From positions 1 to 64,000 of the forward strand of contig LADT01000016.1 of assembly GCA_000961765.1 (NCBI GenBank): 64,000 bases of DNA. The letters run 5' to 3'. Made by a program: the position numbers and the translations under genes. The notes below the pieces were generated by a model that worked only from the letters and a program-made list of their open reading frames with translations, had not been told where the DNA came from and made no database searches. The stretch comes from Clostridiaceae bacterium BRH_c20a. GTDB lineage: Bacteria > Bacillota > Peptococcia > Peptococcales > BICA1-8. Positions 6,623-14,328 of this stretch are shown here, in pieces (the first letter of the stretch is position 1; every line of letters begins with the position of its first letter).

Positions 6623-8320
6623 ATGAACAGAAAGATTAAGAGAATAGGCGACATATTAGTAGAAAGTGGAGTTATTACCTCAGCTCAGCTTGAAGAAACG
6701 TTAATAAAACAAAAAGGGACTGGCAAAAAACTAGGTGAAGTTTTGATTGAACAGAGACTTGTTACTGAGCGACAAATTTTAGAGACCCTAGAATTTCAAT
6801 TAGGTATTTCCCATATTTATTTAGGAGAGCAGCAGTTAACTCGAGAGATTGTCCATTCAATATCTGAAGAATTAATAAGAAGACATGAAGTCTTCCCCTA
6901 TAAAATTGATGGTAATAATATTTATTTAGCCATGGCGGACCCTTTGGATTTTATGGCTATTGATGATATAGCTTTATCTACGAGCAAAAGTGTTATTCCG
7001 GCAATTGCAACTCAAGCAGATATTGAGGCCAGCATCGGCAGGTATTTCGGTTTTTCTCAAGAGGTTTCAGCAGCAATAGATGACCTAGAGTCAGGAACCG
7101 ATTATCTGGATAATCTTGCCTTTGATATGGACCAGCTAGCTAATGATGATGCACCTGTAATTGCTGCTGTGAATGGTATTATTAACCAAGCTGTAACTGG
7201 TGGAGCCAGTGATATTCATATTGAACCATCGGAAGATAGCTTAAAAGTTAGATTTAGAATTGATGGTTTACTGCAGGAGGCCCTAAATCTTCCCCGTAAG
7301 GTCCAGCCGCCTTTAGTCTCAAGGATTAAGCTTATGAGTGATATGGACATTGCGGAAAAGAGGCTGCCACAGGATGGAAGATTTCAAATTAAAAAAGGAG
7401 CAAAAAAAGTAGATTTGCGAATTTCCTCATTACCTACTATTTTTGGGGAAAAATTAGTTATTCGTATCCTAGATAAGGATCAGAAATTAGTCCAGATTAA
7501 CCAGTTGGGGTTTACCTTGGAGCAATTAGAAAAATTTAATAAACTATTGCGCTTTCCCCATGGAATGATTTTAGTTACCGGACCTACAGGCAGCGGAAAG
7601 ACAACTACTTTATATGCAGCACTTAATAGTATTCGAAGTATAGCAAAAAATATTGTTACTATCGAGGACCCTGTGGAATATGTTCTTTCAGGTGTCAACC
7701 AGGTCCAGACTAATGTCAAAGCAGGGATGACTTTTGCAACAGGTCTAAGGTCAGTTTTACGACAAGACCCAGATGTAATAATGGTAGGGGAAATTCGAGA
7801 TAAAGAAACGGCGGAAATATCAGTACGGGCTGCCACAACAGGTCACTTGGTCTTTTCGACCCTGCATACTAATGATGGTGCTAGTGCTTTGACTAGGCTT
7901 ATTGATATGGATATAGAACCATTTTTAGTGGCATCTTCCATAATTGGTGTTGTAGCTCAGCGGCTGGTCAGAAGGGTTTGCCCTCGGTGTTCTAAACAGT
8001 ATCAGCCTTTAGCAGACTCTTCAGAATTACTTTTTCTAGGCTCTAAATTCTCAAATCAAGAAATTATTTTAACTAGAGGTACCGGATGTACCTACTGCAA
8101 CCACACGGGCTATAAAGGAAGGATTGCCATTCATGAGATCCTACAAATAACTTCTGAGGAAAGAAATTTGATTCTCTGCAAAGCGGATGCCGAAACTATC
8201 CAACAAAAAGCCATCGAAAACGGTATGATTTCCATGAAAGAAGATGGGATCACCAAGGCCCTTGAGGGTTTGACAACAATTGAAGAAATAATGAGAGTAA
8301 CCTTTGGTGGAGAATTTTAG
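6623..8320 (+). CDS. pilB: Type IV pilus extension ATPase PilB with MshEN N-terminus
   Basis: The ATG at 6623 follows eight G residues; an upstream GTG is weaker. The 565-residue protein opens with two linked motifs (RIGDILVESGVI and KLGEVLIEQRLV, residues about 7-48) that match the MshEN cyclic-di-GMP-binding fold. Then come the PilB N2 domain, Walker A GPTGSGKTTT (about 320), the Asp box, Walker B with MVGEIRD (about 385), a His box around STLHTND, and a zinc tetracysteine (CPRC near 453, CTYC near 489). PilB powers pilin extraction from the membrane and pilus growth. Possible direct activation by cyclic-di-GMP is inferred from the N-terminal motif. Confidence 0.93.
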   Translation: MNRKIKRIGDILVESGVITSAQLEETLIKQKGTGKKLGEVLIEQRLVTERQILETLEFQLGISHIYLGEQQLTREIVHSISEELIRRHEVFPYKIDGNNIYLAMADPLDFMAIDDIALSTSKSVIPAIATQADIEASIGRYFGFSQEVSAAIDDLESGTDYLDNLAFDMDQLANDDAPVIAAVNGIINQAVTGGASDIHIEPSEDSLKVRFRIDGLLQEALNLPRKVQPPLVSRIKLMSDMDIAEKRLPQDGRFQIKKGAKKVDLRISSLPTIFGEKLVIRILDKDQKLVQINQLGFTLEQLEKFNKLLRFPHGMILVTGPTGSGKTTTLYAALNSIRSIAKNIVTIEDPVEYVLSGVNQVQTNVKAGMTFATGLRSVLRQDPDVIMVGEIRDKETAEISVRAATTGHLVFSTLHTNDGASALTRLIDMDIEPFLVASSIIGVVAQRLVRRVCPRCSKQYQPLADSSELLFLGSKFSNQEIILTRGTGCTYCNHTGYKGRIAIHEILQITSEERNLILCKADAETIQQKAIENGMISMKEDGITKALEGLTTIEEIMRVTFGGEF

Positions 8321-8464
8321 AAAATTTTCGATAAATGCTTGATTTGTTTAGTATTTCTGTCTGTAATTATGTAATTAGGTAGGAATTTTCAATTTTTGGT
8401 CGAATATGTACTATTAAATACTAGCAGTGTTTATCCGTGTGCCCCGGAGGGGCCCGTGGTTATA

Positions 8465-8541
8465 CTATAAAAAGGCAAAGTCATTGAAAGGTGGCGGCGC
8501 AAAGCTTAGGGGCTAAGGTAGTATTTTCTGCTATGCCAGCC
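8465..8541 (+). ncRNA. Cyclic-di-GMP class I (GEMM) riboswitch aptamer before pilT
   Basis: GGCAAAG, a GAAA tetraloop, GGCGCAAAGC, GGGGCTAAGG and the closing TGCCAGCC appear in GEMM-I order. The last aptamer strand (about 8535-8541) overlaps the 5' arm of the following terminator (8538-8545). If ligand holds that strand in the aptamer, the terminator cannot form, so this should be an on-switch that raises pilT and downstream pilus genes when cyclic-di-GMP is high. The on-switch reading is inference. Some GEMM-I variants prefer 3',3'-cGAMP, which I cannot exclude. Confidence 0.85.
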
Positions 8542-8586
8542 AGTTGCCGGTAGTTTATATTTTCTTGCCGCTAACTGGCTTTTTTT
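8538..8586 (+). terminator. Riboswitch-controlled terminator before pilT
   Basis: AGCCAGTT (8538-8545) pairs with AACTGGCT (8573-8580), with inner GCCG/GCCGC sequence allowing extension, followed by six T residues. It ends 23 bases before the pilT start. Confidence 0.85.
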
Positions 8587-8608
8587 ACCTAAAAAGGGGG
8601 GGGAACAG

Positions 8609-9712
8609 TTGGATATCAGAGAATTGTTAGTATTTATGATGCAAAATATATGTTCTGATTTACATATTACTGTCGGCTCACCCCCAATATTTAGAAAAGA
8701 TGGGAAACTGGTTAAAAACAATGATCTAGACAATACCTTGGCTAGTATGTCTTTGACCAAGGAGATTACCGAGGTTTTGGCAAAGAGTATAATTCCTGAT
8801 GATAAATGGCTCTTACTAGAGGAAAAAGGTGAAGTTGACTTTTCTTATGCTGTACATGGTTTAGGCCGTTTTCGGATTAATACCTACAGGCAAAGGGGAT
8901 GTATAAGTATTGCTATTAGGTCAATTCCCTTGGATATTCCGACTATTAAGGGTTTAGGCCTTTCCCAAAATTTGAGTCAGTTCGGTCGTCTGCCTAATGG
9001 GTTGGTCTTAGTAACAGGACCAACCGGCAGTGGCAAAAGTACTACATTAGCTGCCTTAATTGACTTAATAAATAAGGAAAGAGGCTGTCATATTATTACT
9101 TTGGAAGACCCCATAGAATATCTGCATAAACATAAGAAAAGCATTATTAACCAACGGGAATTAGGTTCTGATACATATAGCTTTGCCAGTGCCCTAAGGG
9201 CTGCTTTGCGGCAAGACCCTGATGTCATCTTAATTGGCGAAATGCGGGATTTAGAGACTATGGAAACCGCGTTAAAGGCTGCGGAAACTGGTCACTTAGT
9301 ATTTGCTAGTCTCCATACAAACAGTGCAGTTCAGACCATCGATAGGGTTGTTGATGTTTTTCCTTCCTCCCAACAGCAGCAAGTCAAAATTCAGCTGGCC
9401 GCAGTTTTGCGGGGGATAATAAGTCAAAGGCTCTTACCCCTCATTGATGGGGGAAGGATTGCAGTCCAGGAAATATTAATAGCTAATCCGGCAATTCGTA
9501 GTTTGATTAGGGAAGGAAAGACCCATCAAATTTATTCTATCCTTCAGACTAACGCTAGAGAAGGAATGATTACTCTGGAAAAGGCAGTCAAAGAGCCCTA
9601 TTACCAAGGAAAAATAAGTGCTGAAACAGCACTTTCAGAATTACCTGATGATGAAGAATTAAAAGCCCTGAGTCCTTTAAATAATGATTATTTCAGCAGA
9701 GAGTTGATATAG
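8609..9712 (+). CDS. pilT: Type IV pilus retraction ATPase PilT
   Basis: This 367-residue protein starts at TTG after a run of eight G residues. It has the PilT N-terminal PAS-like domain, Walker A GPTGSGKSTT (about 137), Walker B with LIGEMRD (about 208), His box ASLHTN, and the AIRSLIREGKTHQI segment typical of PilT. It depolymerises pili and drives twitching or DNA uptake. There is no MshEN or zinc domain, unlike PilB. It is the first gene after the riboswitch and is separated from pilC by no bases (the stop is followed by ATG). The short C-terminus lacks obvious extra domains. Confidence 0.93.
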   Translation: MDIRELLVFMMQNICSDLHITVGSPPIFRKDGKLVKNNDLDNTLASMSLTKEITEVLAKSIIPDDKWLLLEEKGEVDFSYAVHGLGRFRINTYRQRGCISIAIRSIPLDIPTIKGLGLSQNLSQFGRLPNGLVLVTGPTGSGKSTTLAALIDLINKERGCHIITLEDPIEYLHKHKKSIINQRELGSDTYSFASALRAALRQDPDVILIGEMRDLETMETALKAAETGHLVFASLHTNSAVQTIDRVVDVFPSSQQQQVKIQLAAVLRGIISQRLLPLIDGGRIAVQEILIANPAIRSLIREGKTHQIYSILQTNAREGMITLEKAVKEPYYQGKISAETALSELPDDEELKALSPLNNDYFSRELI

Positions 9713-10936
9713 ATGGCACTTTACATATATAAAGCCCGAGATGGAATGGGAAAATTGAACCAAGGCCAGCTAGAGGCTGAGGCGCTAGACCAGGCAGTAG
9801 CAAAACTCCAACAATCAGGTTTATTGGTTATAGATATTACCCAGGATAAGAAATTAAAGAAGACACAAGCTTCTAATTTGCCTATTTTTTCCCGAGATAA
9901 AATCAAATTAAAAGATTTAGCCTTATTTTGCAGACAGCTTTCATTTATGCTAGAAGCTGGGATATCGTTGGTAATGGGCTTACAGATTATTGCTGATAAC
10001 CAAGCTCCACCAGGGATTAAAAAACTGGCACAGGACCTCACAAAAGAGCTAAGGTCAGGTCACAGCTTTGCAGAATCCTGTGAACTCTATAACGATAAAT
10101 TGCCGCCCCTTTTAATTGACATGGTAGCTGCAGCTGAAGTGGGGGGATTTTTGGATAGTTCTTTAGAGAGATTAGCTAATTATTTTGAAAAAGAGGTACA
10201 GACCAAGGAAAAGGTCAAAACTGCCATGATTTACCCTTTAGTGGTCTTGATAATTGCAGCCTTGGCTATCAGTATTGTTTTTGTTTTTGTGGTTCCGGTG
10301 TTTGGTGGAATTCTAAAAGATATGAACGTCCCTATTCCTCTAAGTACGCAAATTATATTGGCTATTAGTTTATACTTCAATAAATACTGGTATTTATTGA
10401 TCTCTGGGATATTTTTATTATGCCTTACCCTCATGTTCTATCTTAAGACGCCCAAAGGTAAAAAACAGGCTGATAATTTGTTATTTGTAATCCCAATTCT
10501 CAAGGATCTAGCCCAAAAGGTTATTGTTGCACGGTTTTGTAGAACCCTAGCTAATCTTTTGCACAGTGGTGTTCCTATACTCCAAGCTTTAGAAGTTGTA
10601 GAACGGACTATCGGCAATGCTGCCTTGAAAGAAGAAATAGATAAATGCAAAAAAAATGTCACAGATGGCAGAAGCCTCACAGAAAGCTTTCGAGAGGGTA
10701 AGGTTTTTCCTCCTATGGTCATCCAAATGATGGCGGTAGGTGAGCATTCCGGTAATTTGGACGAGCTATTGGTAAAGGTAAGTGACTATTATGATGGTGA
10801 AGTAGCTGAAGCCACAGACAGACTACCTAAATTAATTGAGCCGATTATGATTGTATTATTGGGAATTGTGGTAGGTGCTGTTGTGATGGGAGTTCTTTTG
10901 CCCATGTTTAGTGTGATGAGTAGTATTGGGTCGTAG
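9713..10936 (+). CDS. pilC: Type IV pilus inner-membrane platform protein PilC
   Basis: This 407-residue GspF/PilC family protein contains two repeated T2SSF domains (about residues 65-190 and 270-395). Long hydrophobic segments are around 170-195, 220-245 and 375-400. The motif FCRQLSFMLEAGISL and its later counterpart FCRTLANLLHSGVPI mark the two repeats. It anchors PilB and PilT at the membrane and links them to pilin entry. The start follows the pilT stop directly. The operon is then interrupted by about 860 bases of repeats and a GIY-YIG gene before pilA. Confidence 0.93.
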   Translation: MALYIYKARDGMGKLNQGQLEAEALDQAVAKLQQSGLLVIDITQDKKLKKTQASNLPIFSRDKIKLKDLALFCRQLSFMLEAGISLVMGLQIIADNQAPPGIKKLAQDLTKELRSGHSFAESCELYNDKLPPLLIDMVAAAEVGGFLDSSLERLANYFEKEVQTKEKVKTAMIYPLVVLIIAALAISIVFVFVVPVFGGILKDMNVPIPLSTQIILAISLYFNKYWYLLISGIFLLCLTLMFYLKTPKGKKQADNLLFVIPILKDLAQKVIVARFCRTLANLLHSGVPILQALEVVERTIGNAALKEEIDKCKKNVTDGRSLTESFREGKVFPPMVIQMMAVGEHSGNLDELLVKVSDYYDGEVAEATDRLPKLIEPIMIVLLGIVVGAVVMGVLLPMFSVMSSIGS

Positions 10937-11229
10937 GGGAACACTTCGTGTTCCAGTGGCTCAGGGACCGGGGATCAGGGACTGGTGGCCAGTGCTGGGT
11001 GCCCAGTGGCCGGTGGCCAGTGCTCAGTGGCCAGTAATACTTCCGAGTGAATATTTCGCGTCTGACAATACTTATAGGTCTAACTTGGGGTCTGACAATT
11101 ACTACCGGGTTAAAATATTGCGTCTGACACAAGTAATATGGGGTGTCATTGCGAGCGTAGCGAAGCAATCTCGCTTTTCAGCCTTAGATTTTCCAAGAAT
11201 ATTATTTATTTTCAAAAAAGAGAGGGAAT
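10937..11229. repeat. Repeat-rich spacer downstream of pilC
   Basis: The segment has no convincing gene. It contains a minisatellite built from CAGTGGCC and GGCCAGTG words (about 10953-11036), then three copies of TCTGACA in 11050-11130, and ends with a REP-like sequence (11143-11172) that begins GTGTCATTGCGAGCG and ends GCAATCTC. These look like several layers of intergenic repeat insertion inside the pilus locus. Confidence 0.6.
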
Positions 11230-11517
11230 ATGAATAAACAGTATTATGTCTATTTAATGACAAATATAAAGAATAATGTACTATATACAGGTATAACAAG
11301 CAATTTGAAAAGAAGGATTTATGAACATAGAGAGAAATTAGCAGAAGGGTTTACTAAAAAATATAACATTAATAAACTTGTTTATTATGAGATTCATAAT
11401 GATGCATACGAGGCAATTAAAAGAGAAAAACAAATTAAATCCGGATCTAGGCAAAAGAAAATTGAGCTGATAAACAACATGAATTCCAATTGGGTAGATT
11501 TATATAATGATATTTGA
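11230..11517 (+). CDS. Single-domain GIY-YIG nuclease family protein
   Basis: This 95-residue protein is a stand-alone GIY-YIG domain: VYLMTN, YTGITSNLKRRIYEH, FTKKYNINKLVYYE, and the catalytic-region glutamate in AIKREKQIK. It belongs to the small UvrC-like or YhbQ-like group. Such proteins cut DNA or are of unknown substrate. GAGGG precedes the ATG. It lies inside the pilus gene cluster, flanked left (11143-11172) and right (11539-11613) by copies of a REP-like palindrome in opposite orientation, which suggests it is part of a small mobile unit rather than a pilus gene. Confidence 0.85.
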   Translation: MNKQYYVYLMTNIKNNVLYTGITSNLKRRIYEHREKLAEGFTKKYNINKLVYYEIHNDAYEAIKREKQIKSGSRQKKIELINNMNSNWVDLYNDI

Positions 11518-11538
11518 GTTAACTAGTTACTTTATGAT

Positions 11539-11613
11539 GTCATTGTGAGCTTTTAGTCGGGGCAATCTATTGGGTCTGAGATTGCTTCAGTCGTACCTCC
11601 TTCGCAATGACAC
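11539..11613. repeat. REP-like 75-base imperfect palindrome
   Basis: The left arm starts GTCATTGTGAG and the right arm ends TTCGCAATGACAC; inner arms GGCAATCT and AGATTGC also pair. The right arm is an inverted copy of the repeat at 11143-11172, so the GIY-YIG gene is enclosed by inverted copies. Confidence 0.7.
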
Positions 11614-11723
11614 CTGGGGTGGTCTGACTTATTTGGCGATTTAAAGGTTCCGTAGCGATTATCTTAGTTTAAATCATACTGTCATATAGAGCATAGCGAA
11701 GAAATTTCCGTGGTTATTCATGA

Positions 11724-11765
11724 GCTTAATGCTTAATGCTTAATGCTTAATGCTTAATGCTTAAT
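11724..11765. repeat. Six tandem copies of a 7-bp unit upstream of pilA
   Basis: GCTTAAT is repeated six times without interruption, ending 36 bases before the pilA start codon. Copy number change would alter spacing in the pilA leader. The 7-bp unit is outside any reading frame. Confidence 0.9.
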
Positions 11766-11801
11766 TTTATATATATATTTTTTTGAAGGAGGTGAAAACG
11801 A

Positions 11802-12197
11802 ATGATGCAATTAATATGGAAACATATGAGGAAAGATCAAAAGGGTTTTACTTTGGTTGAATTGTTGGTTGTTGTTGTTATTTTAGGTATTTTGGCTACA
11901 TTGGCTGTTCAGACTCTTGGTGATAGAACTACCCAGGCGAAAAAAGCAAAGGCTGATGCCAATGTTAGGATGATAAATTCTGCTATTGAAATTTTTACTA
12001 TTGACAATGGTGTGGGACCTAGTAAAACAACTTGGTCTGCTTTAATGAGCGACTTAACTTCGGCAGGAGCATCAGGGAAAGGTCCTTATTTGAGAAGTGC
12101 AATAGGTTCACCAGGTAGCGCCAATGTATCAGCAACAATTGATGGTCATACTTATACATTGGATACAACCACAGGAATAGTAACAGTAACGCCTTAA
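11802..12197 (+). CDS. pilA: Major type IV pilin
   Basis: This 131-residue prepilin has a short basic leader ending KG, then FTLVELLVVVVILGIL with glutamate at mature position 5, the standard class III signal cut and N-methylated by PilD. The N-terminal helix packs the pilus core; the C-terminal 90 residues form a small beta domain rich in Gly, Ser and Thr without cysteines. GGAGGTG lies about 7 bases upstream. It is the best candidate for the main subunit, as it is first in the pilin set, has its own leader region with tandem repeats, and is followed by a terminator. Confidence 0.9.
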   Translation: MMQLIWKHMRKDQKGFTLVELLVVVVILGILATLAVQTLGDRTTQAKKAKADANVRMINSAIEIFTIDNGVGPSKTTWSALMSDLTSAGASGKGPYLRSAIGSPGSANVSATIDGHTYTLDTTTGIVTVTP

Positions 12198-12206
12198 TTC
12201 ATTCCT

Positions 12207-12236
12207 AGCCCCCCTTTGGGGGCTCATACCTTTTTT
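12207..12236 (+). terminator. Terminator after pilA
   Basis: AGCCCCC and GGGGGCT form a stem with a short loop, with six T residues six bases later. It may act as an attenuator that makes pilA more abundant than the downstream minor genes. Confidence 0.7.
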
Positions 12237-12249
12237 AGCGAGGCGATTT

Positions 12250-12996
12250 ATGGAATACATCATAGCTTTTATTTTTGGCATCACCATAGGCAGTTTTCTA
12301 AATGTTTGCATCTACCGCATACCCAATGGGCAGAGTATTATTCACCCACCTTCCCATTGTAATAGCTGTAATTATCAACTGAAGGCTTGGGATTTGGTGC
12401 CTGTTTTTAGTTATTTGGTTTTGGGGGGGAAGTGTAGGAATTGTGGAGTAAGGATTTCTGTTAGATATCCGTTGATTGAGTTATTGACGGGTGTGATGTT
12501 TGGGCTGATTGTTTATAATTTTGGGTTTAATTTGACTGGATTGTTTTATTGTCTATTTGCAGCTAGCTTAATTGTTGTAACTTTTATTGACCTTGACCAT
12601 TTCCTAATTCCTAATAGTGTTGTATTGGCGATGCTAGTTTTGGGGTTAGGTTTTCATATATTTGCAGGTCCGTTTAGTATACTGAATGGTTTCTTATCTT
12701 TTTTAGGGGCAGGCTTCTTTTTCCTCCTTTTATATATCCTTTCTCGGGGGGGATTAGGGGGGGGAGATGTTAAGCTGGCTGCGGTATTGGGGTTATGGCT
12801 GGGCTGGCCTGATACTGCTCTGGCGATTTTCTTGGGTTCCTTGGTGGGAAGCATTATCGGCATTATATTGATAGGCTTAAAAATTAAGAATAGAAAAGAA
12901 GCAATTCCTTACGGACCTTACTTGGTTTTAGGGACTTTGATTGTTCTATTTGTAGGTGAAGAAATATGGCAGTGGTATTTAAATCTAATCTTCTAA
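12250..12996 (+). CDS. pilD: Prepilin peptidase and N-methyltransferase PilD
   Basis: This 248-residue polytopic membrane protein has an N-terminal segment with a zinc tetracysteine (CNSC and CRNC), a feature of bifunctional enzymes. The two catalytic aspartates lie in FIDLDH and GGGDVKL. About eight hydrophobic segments follow the A24 peptidase pattern. It cleaves prepilin leaders after glycine and methylates the new N-terminus, serving the five pilin-like proteins around it. Its 3' end overlaps the next minor pilin gene by 31 bases. Confidence 0.93.
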   Translation: MEYIIAFIFGITIGSFLNVCIYRIPNGQSIIHPPSHCNSCNYQLKAWDLVPVFSYLVLGGKCRNCGVRISVRYPLIELLTGVMFGLIVYNFGFNLTGLFYCLFAASLIVVTFIDLDHFLIPNSVVLAMLVLGLGFHIFAGPFSILNGFLSFLGAGFFFLLLYILSRGGLGGGDVKLAAVLGLWLGWPDTALAIFLGSLVGSIIGIILIGLKIKNRKEAIPYGPYLVLGTLIVLFVGEEIWQWYLNLIF

Positions 12997-13448
12997 AAAA
13001 TCAAAAGGGCTTTACCATAATTGAACTGGTTATAGTCATAGTGATTTTAGGGCTTTTAGCTACCCTTATTTTCCCTAATGCTTCAGAAATTATTAATAAC
13101 CACCGCTTGGAAAGTACGGCTAAGGAAATAGTATCGGACCTGAGGATTGCTCAGCAGAGGGCTATTTCCAAAGAAGCTGCTTATAGAGTAATTATGAACG
13201 ATGAGAGTCCTGCAACTAATCCCAAAAATACCTATTTCATCAAGGAAGTTAATGGGGAAACCATTAGAACTGTTACACTTCCGGCAAATATAATTTTTTA
13301 CGTTTCTCACGAGTTTGAGTTTTCAATAAGTGGTGAAACTCCAAATAGGACAATTCGATTGGTGAACAAAAGCAGTAATAAAGCTAAGTATATTATTATT
13401 TACAGAACGGGCAGAATTCGAATTTCTGATAGCCCGCCGCCAAGTTAG
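12966..13448 (+). CDS. Minor pilin, GspH/FimT type
   Basis: This 160-residue prepilin has leader ...LLKNQKG and mature FTIIELVIVIVILGLLATL with glutamate 5. Downstream, STAKEIVSDLRIAQQRAISK matches the GspH/FimT pattern of tip pseudopilins. It begins inside the pilD gene, so translation is probably coupled. Such proteins help start pilus assembly. The C-terminal 80 residues are beta-rich with no cysteines. Confidence 0.85.
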   Translation: MAVVFKSNLLKNQKGFTIIELVIVIVILGLLATLIFPNASEIINNHRLESTAKEIVSDLRIAQQRAISKEAAYRVIMNDESPATNPKNTYFIKEVNGETIRTVTLPANIIFYVSHEFEFSISGETPNRTIRLVNKSSNKAKYIIIYRTGRIRISDSPPPS

Positions 13449-13457
13449 GTGATGATA

Positions 13458-13814
13458 ATGAAAAATGAGAAGGGTATGACTTTAGTTGAAGTAATTGTTG
13501 CCATGGTTATTATTTCGTTAGCCTTAATTACCATGATGTCTATGTTTGATGTAGGGCTTAATACTACCTCCAAAGCAGAAAAGGAAACTAAAGCAGTTTC
13601 CCTGGCTCAGGCAAAGCTGGAAGAGGCTAAGGAAAAATTAAATAGGGGTCAAGCTGCTGGAATAGGAAGGACGGCTTTTACAGAAACGGAAAACCAAGGA
13701 TATGAGTATGAAGTCCAAGTCAGCGGAGGCAGTTTAAAAATGATAAAAGTAGTAGTTTATTATGGTGGAAAGACGGTTGAACTTGTGACAAAACTAGGTG
13801 AGCGTAATGGATAA
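13458..13814 (+). CDS. Minor pilin, GspI/PilV type
   Basis: The ATG at 13458 with AGGTG upstream gives 118 residues; a GTG three codons earlier is possible. The leader is six residues (MKNEKG) before MTLVEVIVAMVIISLALI, which has glutamate 5. SLAQAKLEEAKEKL resembles the GspI/PilV helix. It is one of four consecutive minor pilins that likely form the priming tip complex. Its last codons overlap the next gene by 8 bases. Confidence 0.8.
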   Translation: MKNEKGMTLVEVIVAMVIISLALITMMSMFDVGLNTTSKAEKETKAVSLAQAKLEEAKEKLNRGQAAGIGRTAFTETENQGYEYEVQVSGGSLKMIKVVVYYGGKTVELVTKLGERNG

Positions 13815-14328
13815 TAAAGGCTTTACCTTGATAGAAGCTATTGTAGTGGTTGCTATTTTAGGTTTGGTTATTACTTCTTTGGCCGGTCTGTTTGAAAGTG
13901 GTATGTTTTCCTTTCACAGAGTTAACAATCAGTCAGAGCTTCAGCAAAACCTGAGGACTTCTTTAAATCTGATTATCAGGGAAATCCAATCTGCAAAAGG
14001 TATTAGCAGCATTAGCACAAATGAAATCATTATTATTAATGACGATGGGGAGAAAAGGTATTTTTTGGACAACGATAATATCGCAGGAGAACATCCCTAT
14101 CAAATCAAGGGGAAAACACTTTATTATCAAATTAACAGCTCACCTGCTGAACCAGTTGCTTTATTTATCAAAGGTCTAAAATTTGATTGGAAGCCTGAAG
14201 GAGCAAATCCCCAGGATGTTAGTTTTGTAAGTGTTACTATAGAAGGTGAACTGCCTAGTGGAAAAGAAATTATTTTAAATTCGGGGGCAGAAATAAAATG
14301 GAAAAGCTTCGAGTCCTTAACTCAATGA
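13807..14328 (+). CDS. Minor pilin, GspJ/PilW type
   Basis: The ATG at 13807 follows AGGTGAG and gives 173 residues. The leader is MDNKG before FTLIEAIVVVAILGLVITS. The helix continues QSELQQNLRTSLNLIIREIQ, typical of PilW/GspJ, followed by a beta-rich C-terminus. It overlaps both neighbours, showing tight translational coupling in the minor-pilin block. Confidence 0.8.
   Translation: MDNKGFTLIEAIVVVAILGLVITSLAGLFESGMFSFHRVNNQSELQQNLRTSLNLIIREIQSAKGISSISTNEIIIINDDGEKRYFLDNDNIAGEHPYQIKGKTLYYQINSSPAEPVALFIKGLKFDWKPEGANPQDVSFVSVTIEGELPSGKEIILNSGAEIKWKSFESLTQ

Noticed and set aside
8441..8451. CCCCGGAGGGG hairpin after pilB as terminator
   Set aside because: A GC stem is present but no T run follows, so I do not call a terminator; it may only be an RNA hairpin before the riboswitch.
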